DNA of 64,000 bases, from NCBI RefSeq assembly GCF_900114915.1, contig NZ_FOUS01000004.1:186001-250000 (forward strand). Direction: 5' to 3'. The stretch is from Bradyrhizobium sp. Rc3b. GTDB taxonomy: Bacteria > Pseudomonadota > Alphaproteobacteria > Rhizobiales > Xanthobacteraceae. Position 1 is the stretch's first letter. Each line of letters starts with the position of its first letter. The position numbers and the translations under genes are program-made. Below the pieces are notes generated by a model. The model was not told where the DNA came from and did no database searches. It saw only the letters and a program-made list of their open reading frames with translations. This document shows, piece by piece, positions 34,476 through 45,269 of the stretch.

Positions 34476-35795
34476 TCAATGCGCCATCATCCGCGTCGGC
34501 AGCCAGGTCGCGAGCAGCGGGAAGGCGATCAGGATCACGAGGCGGATCAGGTCGGTGACCACGAACGGAATCACGCCCTTGAAGATCGTGGAGAAGGAGA
34601 CGTCCTTCACCACGCTCTTGATGACGAAGACGTTCATCCCGACCGGCGGGTGAATCAGGCCGAGCTCGACGGTCATGACAATGATGACGCCGAACCAGAT
34701 CGGGTCGAAGCCGAGATGCGTGATCACGGGGAAGATGATCGGCACGGTGAGGATAATCATCGCCATGGCGTCCATCAGGCAGCCGAGCACGAGATACATC
34801 ACCATGATCAGCGCCAGCACGCCATAGCTGCCGAGACCGAGGCCGGTGAGGAATTCGGTCACTTTCTGCGGCGTCTGCGTCACCGTGAGGAAATAGCCGA
34901 AGATCAGCGCGCCGATCAGCACCGTGAACACCGCCGCGGCGGTGCGCGTCGCCTGCAGCAGCGAGGCCAGCATCTTCTCGCGGTCGAGCCGGCCCGTCAG
35001 CACGCCGATGATGAACGCGCCGGCGGCGCCGACGCCGCCGGCTTCCGTCGGCGTGAAGCGCGGCAAATAGGGCAGGCCATAGAGGCCGCCGATCACGAAC
35101 ACGAACAGCAGCACCGGCGCCCAGATCTCCTTCAGGCCCGCAAAGCGCTCGCGCCACGGCGTCACCTTGCCCTTGGGCAGGAAGTCGGGGCGGAAATAAC
35201 CGATCAGGAAGATCGTGATCATGTACATGCTCATCGCCAGCAGGCCCGGGATGATGCCGGCGATGAAGAGCTTTCCGATGTCCTGCTCGGTGATGATGCC
35301 GTAGACCGCGAGCACCGTGGAGGGCGGCAGCATCGCGCCCAGCGTGCCGCCGGCGGCGATCACGCCGGTGGCGAACGATTGCGGATAGCCGAAGCGGCGC
35401 ATCTCCGGGTAAGCGACGGCGGAGAACGTCGCGGCGGTCGCGACAGAGGAGCCGCAGATCGCGGCAAAGCCGCCGCAGGCCCCGACGGTGGCGATGCCGA
35501 GGCCGCCGCGCAAATGTCCGACGAACCCGTTGGCGGCGCGGAACAGCTCGCGGCTCATGCCGGAATTGGACACGAACGAGCCCATCAGCAGGAACATCGG
35601 GATGACGCCGAAGGTGTAGTCGGTCACCGTGCGCATCGAGGTCTGGCCGACCAGCTTCAGGGCCGCCGTCCCGTTGACGAGATAGGCGAAGCCGGAGACG
35701 CCGACGAGGCCCATGGCCATGCCGACGGGCACGCGCAGCAGCATCAGGACAAACAGGGAGACGAAGCCGATTACGGCGACGGCATCGGTGCTCAT
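34476..35795 (-). CDS. TRAP transporter large permease (DctM type)
   Basis: A 439-residue inner-membrane protein with about twelve hydrophobic segments, the length and profile of DctM. Typical elements are VPVGMAMGLVGVSG near residue 22, CGGFAAICGSSVATAATFS near 115 and HPPVGMNVFVIKS near the C-terminus. It forms the ion-coupled channel of a TRAP importer together with the small permease encoded two bases upstream. Gene order on the minus strand is binding protein, small permease, large permease, DUF3237. Confidence 0.93.
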   Translation of the reverse strand: MSTDAVAVIGFVSLFVLMLLRVPVGMAMGLVGVSGFAYLVNGTAALKLVGQTSMRTVTDYTFGVIPMFLLMGSFVSNSGMSRELFRAANGFVGHLRGGLGIATVGACGGFAAICGSSVATAATFSAVAYPEMRRFGYPQSFATGVIAAGGTLGAMLPPSTVLAVYGIITEQDIGKLFIAGIIPGLLAMSMYMITIFLIGYFRPDFLPKGKVTPWRERFAGLKEIWAPVLLFVFVIGGLYGLPYLPRFTPTEAGGVGAAGAFIIGVLTGRLDREKMLASLLQATRTAAAVFTVLIGALIFGYFLTVTQTPQKVTEFLTGLGLGSYGVLALIMVMYLVLGCLMDAMAMIILTVPIIFPVITHLGFDPIWFGVIIVMTVELGLIHPPVGMNVFVIKSVVKDVSFSTIFKGVIPFVVTDLIRLVILIAFPLLATWLPTRMMAH

Positions 35796-35797
35796 GA

Positions 35798-36307
35798 TTA
35801 CTCCGTCGCCTTCAATTTGGGATCGTGCATGTCTTCGGGGTGGAAGATCAGGCGGTAGGTGCGGATCGCGATCAGCAGCACGGCGCAGACGTCACCGACC
35901 CAGGCGATCGCGAAGAACGGCCATGTCGGCATGTGCATGTCGAAGGTCAGGACATTGTCGTTGTAGGTGCCGCGTACCTTGTCGAACAGCGTCCAGGTCT
36001 GCACCGTCACGACGAACAGCAGCACCAGGGTTGCGAACACGTCGATCCAGCGCTGATGGCGCGGTCCGACATTGCCCCAGACGAGGTCCACGGTGATATG
36101 GGTGCCGCGATAGGAGGTCGCGGCGATGCCCCAGAAGATGAGGATGCCGAGCAACATGCGGCCGATGTCGAACGAATCGGGGATCGAATAATTCAGCGTG
36201 TTGCGCAGCAGCACCGACAGGAAGATGTCGAGCGCGACGATGCCGACGAAGCCGGCCGCGATCCATTCGATCGTGTCGATGATGCGGTCCATCCAGGAGC
36301 GCTTCAT
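35798..36307 (-). CDS. TRAP transporter small permease (DctQ type)
   Basis: A 169-residue protein with four membrane helices (about residues 12-35, 48-68, 88-108 and 128-150) and the loop DSFDIGRMLLGILIFWGIAA with YRGTHITVDL typical of DctQ. The ATG at 36307 is chosen; a start at 36340 would add eleven residues. It stabilises the large permease and takes part in substrate transfer. A 204-base gap with an inverted-repeat element separates it from the binding-protein gene upstream. Confidence 0.9.
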   Translation of the reverse strand: MKRSWMDRIIDTIEWIAAGFVGIVALDIFLSVLLRNTLNYSIPDSFDIGRMLLGILIFWGIAATSYRGTHITVDLVWGNVGPRHQRWIDVFATLVLLFVVTVQTWTLFDKVRGTYNDNVLTFDMHMPTWPFFAIAWVGDVCAVLLIAIRTYRLIFHPEDMHDPKLKATE

Positions 36308-36350
36308 GGGGTGGTCCTGTTCAAGATGAGTGCGTTGCATCCACGACGGT

Positions 36351-36500
36351 GCTGGGCTCCCTCTCCCGCTTGCGGGGGAGGGGTGGGGGTGCCTCCACAG
36401 AGAGACTCCTCAAGGGGAGAGAGCCCTCACCTGGCGCGCGGGACGATGCTTCGCATCGCCCGGACGCGCCGACCTCTCCCGCAAGCGGGAGAGGCGGAGC
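36351..36500. repeat. Inverted-repeat element inside the TRAP operon
   Basis: CTCTCCCGCTTGCGGG at the left and a perfect small hairpin CTCTCCCGCaaGCGGGAGAG at the right end can pair with each other. The element lies between the TRAP binding-protein stop (36512) and the small-permease start (36307), where it could lower expression of the permease genes relative to the binding protein. Confidence 0.7.
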
Positions 36501-36511
36501 GAGTGTGGGCC

Positions 36512-37528
36512 TCACTCCGCTAGCGCGTTGTACTTCTTCAGCGAGGCCTTGAGATCCGCGAGAGCGGCGTCCGGATCGGCTCCGGCCTTCTTGGCGCCCT
36601 CGGACCAGGTCTTCACCAGCGGCTCGGCGGCCTTCTTCCAGGCAGCGGTCTGCTCGGATGTCAGCTTGTAGACCTCGTGACCGGATTCCGCCTTCACCTT
36701 GTCGATGCCGGCATCCTCGAACTTGCCCCAGTGCTCGCCGACCATGCCCGCCATTTCGACCGAGCAGTTCTTGTCGATCGCGGCCTTCTGCTTGTCGGAC
36801 ATCGCGTTGTACTTGTCCTTGTTGATCACGAACACGAAGGTCGTGGTGTAGAGCGGCGCCTCCATGTCGTACTTGGTCACCTTGTCGATGCCGAACAGCA
36901 CCAGCGACCCCCAGGGAAAGGTGACGCCGTCGGCGACGCCGCGCTCGATGATATCGCGGACCTCAGGCGCCGAGGACTGCACATTGGTGCCGCCGAGCGA
37001 CGTCACGAAGTTCGCCATGGTGGCGTGCGCCGGGCGGATCTTCATGCCCTTCACATCTTCGGGCAGCACGATCTTCTTGGTCTTGGAATGGAAGGAGGAG
37101 GGTGAGTGGACGAAGGCGAGGCAGTATTTGACGTCCTTCATCTCCTTCTCGGCATATTTGCGATACCAGGCGTCCAGCCCCATCGAGCCGCCCTTGGCGT
37201 CCGAGATCAGGAACGGCAGTTCGCCGGCGCCGACGATCGGGAAGCGGCCGGGCTGGTAGCCGGGATTGACGTAGGTGACGTCGGCGATGCCGTCGCGCGC
37301 CATGTCGTAATGGTCGAACGCCTTGCCGAGTTGCTGGGCCGGAAACACTTTGCCTTTGATGGTGCCGCCGGAATCCTTCTCGACCGCGGCAGCCCAGTCT
37401 TCCAGCGACTTCTGCAGCGGATGCGAAGCCGGCACCCAGTGCGAGATCTTCAAATCGAAGGTCTTGTCCTGCGCGAAGGCAGGCGTCACGCTTGCGGCCA
37501 GCAGCAACGCCAGACAGGCTTTCCTCAT
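36512..37528 (-). CDS. TRAP transporter substrate-binding protein (DctP type)
   Basis: A 338-residue periplasmic protein with a signal peptide (residues 1-20, ending PAFAQ) and the DctP fold: LKISHWVPASHPLQKSLEDW at the start, GIADVTYVNPGYQPGRFPIV, and GMKIRPAHATMANFVTSLGG carrying the conserved arginine that binds a carboxylate. The ligand is therefore an organic acid, probably aromatic given the locus. It is the first gene of the TRAP transcript and is divergent from pobA; two AT-rich palindromes lie in the shared promoter region. Confidence 0.92.
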   Translation of the reverse strand: MRKACLALLLAASVTPAFAQDKTFDLKISHWVPASHPLQKSLEDWAAAVEKDSGGTIKGKVFPAQQLGKAFDHYDMARDGIADVTYVNPGYQPGRFPIVGAGELPFLISDAKGGSMGLDAWYRKYAEKEMKDVKYCLAFVHSPSSFHSKTKKIVLPEDVKGMKIRPAHATMANFVTSLGGTNVQSSAPEVRDIIERGVADGVTFPWGSLVLFGIDKVTKYDMEAPLYTTTFVFVINKDKYNAMSDKQKAAIDKNCSVEMAGMVGEHWGKFEDAGIDKVKAESGHEVYKLTSEQTAAWKKAAEPLVKTWSEGAKKAGADPDAALADLKASLKKYNALAE

Positions 37529-37576
37529 CACACGTCTCTCCCTGTTTTCGACGGCGGGCTTCGATGGCCCGGTCTC

Positions 37577-38961
<1,385 letters not shown>

Positions 38962-38970
38962 GACGGTGCC

Positions 38971-39062
38971 GTAGTGCGGGCAAAGGCGCTCTTGCGCCGT
39001 GCCCGCCACCTTCGCATAATTGCGAAAGCGCGTGGGCACGCTTCGCTTTGCCCACCCTACGG
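38971..39062. repeat. Cluster of three stacked hairpins after pobA
   Basis: Three dyads in a row: GCGGGCA/TGCCCGC (38976-39006, with an inner GGCGC/GCGCC), TTCGCA/TGCGAA (39011-39026), and GTGGGCA/TGCCCAC (39032-39055). This composite palindrome resembles dispersed repeats familiar from Bradyrhizobium-type genomes. It may also help end the pobA transcript. Confidence 0.65.
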
Positions 39063-39186
39063 CTCGGTCATTGTGGCGCCACCCGTGTTTCAAACACGCG
39101 AGCAAATCCCGTTTAAAACTTTGTAATTGATGCAACCGTCATCGCCATCGCGTTCAATGCTGACGACACGGCAACGCGAGACAACC

Positions 39187-39606
39187 ATGACCGCCACCGA
39201 CATTCCCGCCGGCTTCGAGCCGCTCTTTCGCAAGAGCCCTCTCACCGAACCCTGGGAGCCGCTTTACTCCAAGAACACCGACAAGGCCGTCATCATCGGC
39301 CTCCGGCTGGCCAGACCCCACACCAACGGCCGCGGGCTGATCCATGGCGGCCTCATCGCGGCGCTCGCCGACAATGCCATGGGCTATAGTTGTGCGCTGG
39401 TGACCAACTGGACCACGTCGTTCGTGACGGTCTCGCTTTCGGTCGATTTTGCCGGCTCCGCCGAGATCGGCCAGTGGTGTTCGATCGAGAGCGACGTGAT
39501 CAAGACCGGCAAGACGATCTGCTTTGCGCAGTGCCTTGTGAAGGCCGACGATGCCGTGATCGCGCGGGCGAGCGGCACGTTTCGGGTGGTGCCGAAGAAG
39601 GGGTGA
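39187..39606 (+). CDS. PaaI-family hotdog thioesterase
   Basis: A 139-residue hotdog protein: ARPHTNGRGLIHGGLIAALA (about residues 42-61, the NxxGxxHGG motif with catalytic Asn/Asp region and His-Gly-Gly) followed by ADNAMGYS and a C-terminal GTFRVVPKK strand. PaaI-type enzymes hydrolyse aromatic or other acyl-CoAs that accumulate in catabolism. It follows pobA by 225 bases, separated by hairpins, so it likely has its own promoter. This is the second thioesterase in the aromatic-acid locus. Confidence 0.88.
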   Translation: MTATDIPAGFEPLFRKSPLTEPWEPLYSKNTDKAVIIGLRLARPHTNGRGLIHGGLIAALADNAMGYSCALVTNWTTSFVTVSLSVDFAGSAEIGQWCSIESDVIKTGKTICFAQCLVKADDAVIARASGTFRVVPKKG

Positions 39607-39613
39607 TCTCTCC

Positions 39614-39730
39614 GTGTCCCGGACGCGCTGCAGCGTGCAACGCTGCTGCGCAGAGCCGGGACCCATGTCTCGACATGGCACCCTGCCGCGTCCCGGCTCT
39701 GCGCCCGCTCCGCGGCGCGTCCGGGACACG
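39614..39730. repeat. Inverted-repeat element with 14-base perfect ends
   Basis: GTGTCCCGGACGCG (39614-39627) is the reverse complement of 39716-39729; an internal pair surrounds AGCCGGGAC/GTCCCGGCT, and the middle folds around CATGTCtcGACATG. The element fills the gap between the thioesterase gene and the convergent LysR gene. Confidence 0.75.
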
Positions 39731-39733
39731 TAT

Positions 39734-40618
39734 CTACCCAAACCTCCACTCCGCAGTCTCCACCACGAGATCGACGAACGCGCGCACCTTGGCCGAGAGC
39801 AGTCGCGAGGTCGGGTAAATGACGTGGATCGGCAGCGCCGGCTGCTCGTACTTCGCCAGCACGATTTTCAGCCGTCCGCGTTTCAGCCCCTCGGCGGCCT
39901 GATAGGCCAGCACGCGCGTCACCCCGCCGCTGGCTTCCGCGTATTGCAGGGCGGCGTCGGCGCTGTTGCTGATGAAGCGGGGCGATGGCGTGACCTCGAT
40001 GTCGCGGCCATCCTGCACGAAGTGCCAGCTGGCGGAGGGGCCGAACTGAATGGTCTGGTGTTCGAGCAACGCGTCCGGCGTCTTCGGCTCGCCGTGACGC
40101 TTCAGATAGCCCGGCGTCGCCACCACGATCCGCCGCATCTCGCCGACCTGGCGCGCCACCAGCGAGGAGTCGGAGAGATGACCGATCCGCACCGCGACAT
40201 CGACGGCGTCCTCCACGAGATTGACGAGATGGTCGGACAAGCGCAATTCCCCGCCGACCTCGGGATAGCGCTTGAGATAGTCGGTCATCACCGGCCCGAC
40301 ATGCAGCCGGCCGAAGCCGACCGGCGCCGATACCACCAACCGTCCGCTCGGCCGGTTGCGCTCCTCCCGCGCGGAGCCGTCGGCCTCCTCGACATCGGCG
40401 AGGATGCGCCGCGCGCGCTCCAGATAGCGCGTGCCGACGTCGGTCAATCTCACCTGCCGGGTGGTCCGCTGCAACAGCCGGGCGCCGAGGTGCTGCTCCA
40501 GCGCCGCGATCAGCCGCGTTACCGCCGAGGGCGACAGGTGCAGCTTGCGCGCCGCCGGCGCGAAGCCGCTGAGATCGGCGACGGTGACGAAGGCGTGCAT
40601 GGCTTCGAGGCGGTCCAT
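39734..40618 (-). CDS. LysR-family transcriptional regulator
   Basis: A 294-residue LysR protein with the N-terminal winged helix (residues 1-60: MDRLEAMHAFVTVADLSGFA, then ARKLHLSPSAVTRLIAALEQ HLGARLLQRTTR) and a two-lobed effector domain. The ATG at 40618 begins the canonical LysR start; the upstream in-frame extension has no homology character. It is divergent from an FMN-binding pyridoxamine-oxidase-like gene and a dyad lies seven bases before its start, the usual arrangement in which LysR controls the neighbour. Confidence 0.92.
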   Translation of the reverse strand: MDRLEAMHAFVTVADLSGFAPAARKLHLSPSAVTRLIAALEQHLGARLLQRTTRQVRLTDVGTRYLERARRILADVEEADGSAREERNRPSGRLVVSAPVGFGRLHVGPVMTDYLKRYPEVGGELRLSDHLVNLVEDAVDVAVRIGHLSDSSLVARQVGEMRRIVVATPGYLKRHGEPKTPDALLEHQTIQFGPSASWHFVQDGRDIEVTPSPRFISNSADAALQYAEASGGVTRVLAYQAAEGLKRGRLKIVLAKYEQPALPIHVIYPTSRLLSAKVRAFVDLVVETAEWRFG

Positions 40619-40624
40619 GTCATT

Positions 40625-40641
40625 ATTGCATATATCGCAAT
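40625..40641. promoter_or_regulatory. LysR-type binding dyad
   Basis: ATTGC-N7-GCAAT, a perfect 5+5 dyad that fits the LysR T-N11-A pattern. It lies between the LysR start (40618) and the divergent gene start (40741). Confidence 0.65.
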
Positions 40642-40740
40642 GATGAAGTGTCAAGCGCGTAGATTGTTTTAGCTGCCGTGAGGTCCACTTTAGTCGTCGA
40701 AAGACGCAGCAATGCGCGGGAATCTTCAGGAGATGTTCCG

Positions 40741-41358
40741 ATGATTGCAGTTCACACCTATGCCAGCGATGTCGCGTTCTCGCCGGCGGTGAAGACGATC
40801 CAGGCCCGCAAGGGCTCGCGCGAGGGTTATGCCCACGCCGAGCAGCGTGGATGGCGCACTGAGGTCGACGAGAACCTCGCCGCATTCCTGGCTGACGCCA
40901 CCAGCTTCTATTTTGCGACCGCCTCGGCCGATGGCCAGCCTTACATCCAACACCGCGGCGGCCCGAAGGGCTTCTTGAAGGTGCTGGACAAGCAGACGCT
41001 GGCTTTCACCGATTATGCCGGCAACCGGCAGTACATCACCCAGGGTAACCTGTCGGAGAATCCCAAGGCCTACATTTTCGTGATGGACTACGCCCATCGC
41101 CGCCGCGTGAAGATCTGGGGCGAGGCGCGCGTGGTCGAGGACGACGAGGCGTTGACGACGTCGCTGATGCCGAAGGGCTACCGCGCCCGGCCGGAGCAGG
41201 TGATCCTGTTCAAGATCGCAGCCTGGGACACCAACTGCCCACAGCACATTCCGCAGAAATTCGATGCGGGTGATGTAGCGGCCGCGCTGGCGGCGAGGGA
41301 TGCGAGGATCGCGGAGCTGGAGGCGGAGGTCGCGATGCTGAAGGAGAAGGCGGGGTAG
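40741..41358 (+). CDS. Pyridoxamine 5'-phosphate oxidase-family FMN-binding protein
   Basis: A 205-residue split-barrel protein. SFYFATASADGQPYIQHRGG (about residues 58-77) is the typical FMN-binding strand, followed by LAFTDYAGNRQYITQGNLSE and KIWGEARVVED. The C-terminus (about 180-205) is a short coiled coil (ARIAELEAEVAMLKEKAG) that may mediate dimer contacts. Such proteins reduce flavin or bind FMN in stress responses; the exact substrate is unknown. Divergent from LysR, with AGGAG before the ATG at 40741. Confidence 0.87.
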   Translation: MIAVHTYASDVAFSPAVKTIQARKGSREGYAHAEQRGWRTEVDENLAAFLADATSFYFATASADGQPYIQHRGGPKGFLKVLDKQTLAFTDYAGNRQYITQGNLSENPKAYIFVMDYAHRRRVKIWGEARVVEDDEALTTSLMPKGYRARPEQVILFKIAAWDTNCPQHIPQKFDAGDVAAALAARDARIAELEAEVAMLKEKAG

Positions 41359-41380
41359 CTTCGTAAACGCGGCGCTTGCT

Positions 41381-41540
41381 TACCCTCCCCTGGAGGGGGA
41401 GGGTCGATCGCGTGGAGCGCGAGCGGGGTGGGGTGATCTCTCAACACGGGCAGTGTTCTACGCGGAGGGACCGTCATCCCACCCGCTTCGCACATCGCTA
41501 CGCTCGTGGCGAAGCGACCCTCCCCCTCCAGGGGAGGGTA
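41381..41540. repeat. Inverted-repeat element with perfect 26-base arms
   Basis: The arm at 41381-41406 (starts TACCCTCCCC) is the exact reverse complement of 41515-41540, with 108 bases between. It resembles the 28321-28472 element in design (26-base arms, GC-rich, each arm self-complementary) but not in sequence. It sits between two convergent genes. Confidence 0.8.
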
Positions 41541-41547
41541 AGAGAAA

Positions 41548-42279
41548 TCAGATCGCGCTCTCGCCTTCATGCTGGAAGCCAAGATAGCTCGCCGCAACCC
41601 GCTCGTTCGCGGCGATGTCGCTGGCCTTGCCGGAGAGCACGAACTCGCCGAGCTCCATCACATAGGCCTGGTCCGCGATCTTCAGCGCGGCCTGGGCGTT
41701 CTGCTCGACCAGCAGCACGGAGACGCCGCTGGCGCGGAGTTCGGTGACGATGCGGAAGATGTCGGCGACGATGATCGGCGCGAGGCCGAGGCTCGGCTCG
41801 TCCAGCATGAGGAGCTTCGGCTCGCCCATCAGCGCGCGGCCCATCGCGAGCATCTGCTGCTCGCCGCCGGAGAGCGTGCCGGCGAACTGCTTGCGCCGCT
41901 CCTTCAGCCGCGGGAACAGCGTGTAGACGCGCTCCATCGAGGCCTTCGCCTTGCTCCGCTCAATGCGGAACGCACCCAATTCGAGATTGTCCTCGACATT
42001 CATGGTCACGAACAATTCGCGGTGCTCCGGGACGAGGCCAAGCCCCATCGCGACACGGTCCTCGATGTCGAGCCGGGCGAGATCCTGGCCGGCAAAGGTG
42101 ACGCGGCCTTTCAGCGGCAGGATGCCCATGATGGCGGACAGCAGCGTGGTCTTGCCGGCGCCGTTGGCGCCGACGATGGTGACGATCTCATTCGCGCCGA
42201 CCTCGAGCGAGACCGAGCGCACCGCCTCGACCTTGCCATAGGCGACATGGGCGTCGGTGACGGACAACAGCGCGCTCAT
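41548..42279 (-). CDS. Liv-type ABC transporter ATP-binding protein (LivF-like)
   Basis: A 243-residue ATPase: Walker A GANGAGKTT (about residues 37-45), signature LSGGEQQML, Walker B LLMLDEPSLGLAP, H-loop region LLVEQNAQAAL. LivF type by the YGKVEAVRSVSLEV start. It overlaps the fused permease-ATPase gene by four bases. It powers uptake through the permeases encoded upstream. No binding protein is in this operon, and its substrate is unknown, but the operon is divergent from a MarR regulator and near the aromatic-acid locus. Confidence 0.9.
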   Translation of the reverse strand: MSALLSVTDAHVAYGKVEAVRSVSLEVGANEIVTIVGANGAGKTTLLSAIMGILPLKGRVTFAGQDLARLDIEDRVAMGLGLVPEHRELFVTMNVEDNLELGAFRIERSKAKASMERVYTLFPRLKERRKQFAGTLSGGEQQMLAMGRALMGEPKLLMLDEPSLGLAPIIVADIFRIVTELRASGVSVLLVEQNAQAALKIADQAYVMELGEFVLSGKASDIAANERVAASYLGFQHEGESAI

Positions 42280-44045
42280 GCCGCCACTCCGAGATAGGCC
42301 TTGATCACTTCGGGATTGGTCTTGATCGTGGCGGGGGTGCCTTCGGCAATCTTGGTGCCGAAATCGAGCACCACGATGCGGTCGGCGAGGTTCATGACGA
42401 AGCCCATGTCGTGCTCGACCAGGAGGACGCTCATGCCGCCATCGCGCAAGTCACGCAGCAGCTTGGCGAGCTGCTGCTTCTCCATGTGGCGCAGGCCGGC
42501 GGCCGGTTCGTCGAGCAGCAGCAGCATCGGGTCGACGCAGAGCGCGCGGGCGATCTCGACGATGCGCTGCTGGCCGAGCGAAAGGCTGCCTGCGAGCTGA
42601 TGCATCTGGTCGGCAAGGCCGACACGCTCGATCTGGCGGGCGGCCTCGGCGAGCAATTTGGCCTCGTCGGCGCGGTCGAGCCGCAGCATCGAGGCGATCG
42701 GGCCGGAATGGCCGCGCAGATGCGCGCCGATCGCGACGTTCTCCAGCACGGTCATGTCAGGGACCAGCTTCACATGCTGAAAGGTCCTGCTGATGCCGAG
42801 CTTGACGATCTCCTGCGGCGGCGCCTTGTCGACCTTCTTGCCGAGCACCGAGACCGAGCCTGACGTGGCCGACAGCACGCCGGTGATCAGGTTGAAGGTC
42901 GTGCTCTTGCCGGCGCCGTTCGGGCCGATCAGCGCGACGATCTCGCGAGCCTGGACGTCGAAGGAGACGTTGTTGACGGCGACCACGCCGCCGAACTGCT
43001 TTCGTGCCTTGTCGACCTGGAGCAGGATGCTGGAGTGGCCGGGCGCGCGGGGACGCTGTTCCAGCTTCAGCGAGGTGTCGGGCTTCTTGCCACCGGAGCG
43101 CTCGGGCAGGAAGGACATCAGCCAGGGCCAGAGGCCGCCGGGCGCGAGTTGCAGCAGCGCCACCAGCATGATGCCGAACACGATGGTCTCGACCTGTCCG
43201 GAGCCGGGCAGGATCAGCGGCAGATAGCTCTGCAGCACCTCTTTCAGCACCACGACGATCGCCGCGCCGAGCACGCCGCCCCAGACATAGCCGGCGCCGC
43301 CGACCACCGCGATGAAGAGATATTCGATGCCGGCCTGTGCGCCGAACGGCGTCGGGTTCACCGCGCGCTGGAGATGGGCGTAGAGCCAGCCCGAGAGGCC
43401 CGCGAGCACGGCGGCATGGATGAACACCAGCAGCTTGGCGCGCGGCGTGTGCACGCCGAACGCCTCGGCGGCGACATGGCCGCGCCGCAGCGCGCGGATG
43501 GCGCGGCCGGTGCGGGAATCCAGGAGGTTCATCGTGAGCAGGGCCGAGAGGATCACGGCGACCCAGATCGCGTAATAGATCGAGCCGGGCGAGAGCATCT
43601 TGAACGTGCCGATCGACAGCGGCGGGATCGCCGAGATGCCGTCGTTACGGCCGAGGAACTCCAGCTTGCTGAAGAGATAGAACAGCCCGAGCCCCCAGGC
43701 GAGCGTGCCCAGCGGCAGATAATGGCCGGAGAGGCGGACGGTGATCAGCCCGAGCAGCACTGCCAGCGATCCGCTGACCAATAGCGACAGCGGCAGCGTC
43801 AGCCAGGGCGACAGGCCGTAGGCCGTCGACAGCACCGCGGTGGTATAGGCGCCGAAGCCGACGAAGGCTGCCTGTCCGAACGAGGTCAGGCCGCCGACGC
43901 CGGTCAGCAGCACGAGGCCCATCGCGACGAGGGCGGCCAGGCCGATATTGTCGAGCAGCACGATCCAGAACGGAGGCATGCCGGGGACGAACGGGATCAC
44001 GGCCATGACGGCTGCGAAGACGATGATGGGAAGGCGGCTCTGCAT
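42276..44045 (-). CDS. Fused Liv-type ABC permease and ATP-binding protein (LivM-LivG)
   Basis: A 589-residue fusion. Residues 1-315 are a LivM-type permease with about nine hydrophobic segments and the [20 protein letters not shown] motif; after a basic linker (about 316-340) comes a LivG-type ATPase with Walker [10 protein letters not shown] (374-382), signature LSLGQQR, and Walker [12 protein letters not shown]. This fusion is known in Rhizobiales Liv-type systems. The gene overlaps livF-like by four bases and is seven bases after the LivH-like gene. Confidence 0.9.
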   Translation of the reverse strand: MQSRLPIIVFAAVMAVIPFVPGMPPFWIVLLDNIGLAALVAMGLVLLTGVGGLTSFGQAAFVGFGAYTTAVLSTAYGLSPWLTLPLSLLVSGSLAVLLGLITVRLSGHYLPLGTLAWGLGLFYLFSKLEFLGRNDGISAIPPLSIGTFKMLSPGSIYYAIWVAVILSALLTMNLLDSRTGRAIRALRRGHVAAEAFGVHTPRAKLLVFIHAAVLAGLSGWLYAHLQRAVNPTPFGAQAGIEYLFIAVVGGAGYVWGGVLGAAIVVVLKEVLQSYLPLILPGSGQVETIVFGIMLVALLQLAPGGLWPWLMSFLPERSGGKKPDTSLKLEQRPRAPGHSSILLQVDKARKQFGGVVAVNNVSFDVQAREIVALIGPNGAGKSTTFNLITGVLSATSGSVSVLGKKVDKAPPQEIVKLGISRTFQHVKLVPDMTVLENVAIGAHLRGHSGPIASMLRLDRADEAKLLAEAARQIERVGLADQMHQLAGSLSLGQQRIVEIARALCVDPMLLLLDEPAAGLRHMEKQQLAKLLRDLRDGGMSVLLVEHDMGFVMNLADRIVVLDFGTKIAEGTPATIKTNPEVIKAYLGVAA

Positions 44046-44052
44046 CTTAGCC

Positions 44053-45093
44053 TCAGTCCTTCTCTTCTTCGACGGCGGGCGCGGCGAGCGAGCGCAGCAG
44101 CAACACGGGGATCAGCAGCATGAAAACGATCACCTCCTTGTAGTTGGAGGCATAGAAGGACGAGAACGCCTCGACGAGGCCGACGACCAGCGCCGCGGCG
44201 GCGGTGAGGGGGTAGCTGACGAGGCCGCCGATGATCGCGGCGACGAAGCCCTTCAGGCCGATCAGGAAGCCGCTGTCATAGTAGAGCGTCGTGATCGGCA
44301 CGATCATGATGCCCGACAGCGCGCCGATGACGGATGCCAGCAGGAAGGCGATCTGCCCCGACAGCGTGGTGCGGATGCCGACGAGCCGCGCCCCCAGCCG
44401 GTTCACGGCGGTCGCGCGCAGCGCCTTGCCGTAGAGGGTCAGGCCGAAGAACAGCCAGAGGGCGACGATGAAGGCGATGGTGATGCCGTAGACGGTGAGG
44501 CTCTGGCCGGTGAAGCGCAGCGAGCCCGCGGTGAACGCGCCGGACAGCACAGCAGGTCCGCGCTGGCCTTCGGCGCCGAAGAACAGCAGGCCGAGGCCCT
44601 GCAGTGCCAGATGGACGCCCACGGATGCGATCAGCAGCACCAGCACGGAGGTGTGTGCCAGCGGCTGGAATGCGACGCGGTAGAGATAGAGGCCGATCAT
44701 CGCCACGATTACCAGCGACAGAGCGATCGAGACCGCGACCGGCGGCTTCTGCGCGGCGAAGTACACCGTCAGCGCCAGCACGATGGCCGGCAGCACGATA
44801 TTGGTGAGGGCGCTGCGCACGATCAGGCGGCCGTGCAGCGCCTTGCGCGCGACGAACAGGTCGAAGGCGAAGGCGCCAATGCCGAGCGCCAGCGCGAGCT
44901 TGGCCGTGCCCGGCATCTGGCCCGCGGCCAGCGAGGCATAGGTCAACGCGCCGTAGGTGACGAATTCGCCCTGGGGAATGAGAATGACGCGGGTGACGGC
45001 GAACACCAGCACCAGCGCCAGGCCGAGCAGCGCATAGATCGCGCCATTGGTGATGCCGTCCTGCACCAGGAACAGCATGATGGTGGTATTCAA
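44053..45093 (-). CDS. Liv-type ABC permease (LivH-like)
   Basis: A 346-residue permease with about eight or nine membrane segments and the LivH start FLVQDGITNGAIYALLGLAL, LVFAVTRVILIPQGEFVTYG. It is somewhat longer than typical LivH (about 300). It pairs with the fused permease-ATPase to form the membrane channel. First gene of the three-gene operon and divergent from a MarR-family regulator; a 10+10 dyad lies in between. Confidence 0.9.
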   Translation of the reverse strand: MNTTIMLFLVQDGITNGAIYALLGLALVLVFAVTRVILIPQGEFVTYGALTYASLAAGQMPGTAKLALALGIGAFAFDLFVARKALHGRLIVRSALTNIVLPAIVLALTVYFAAQKPPVAVSIALSLVIVAMIGLYLYRVAFQPLAHTSVLVLLIASVGVHLALQGLGLLFFGAEGQRGPAVLSGAFTAGSLRFTGQSLTVYGITIAFIVALWLFFGLTLYGKALRATAVNRLGARLVGIRTTLSGQIAFLLASVIGALSGIMIVPITTLYYDSGFLIGLKGFVAAIIGGLVSYPLTAAAALVVGLVEAFSSFYASNYKEVIVFMLLIPVLLLRSLAAPAVEEEKD

Positions 45094-45178
45094 GACCGGA
45101 CGCTCCCCCTTAAGATTACGGACCGGTCCCCTCGATCTCGGTGGACGGTCCGCTCACAGCCATTGAAAAACGCATGCG

Positions 45179-45212
45179 ATATTTGATATGGTCCATAACA
45201 ATTATCAAATAT
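45179..45212. promoter_or_regulatory. Long-armed dyad between MarR gene and ABC operon
   Basis: ATATTTGATA-N14-TATCAAATAT, a perfect 10+10 inverted repeat in an AT-rich gap. It is 86 bases before the LivH-like start and 58 bases before the MarR start. Candidate binding site for that MarR protein, controlling both directions. Confidence 0.7.
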
Positions 45213-45269
45213 AACATCAAGGGCGGGAACGATCCCTCCCGAATTTAGCGGGATTACGAGCACGAGGCG

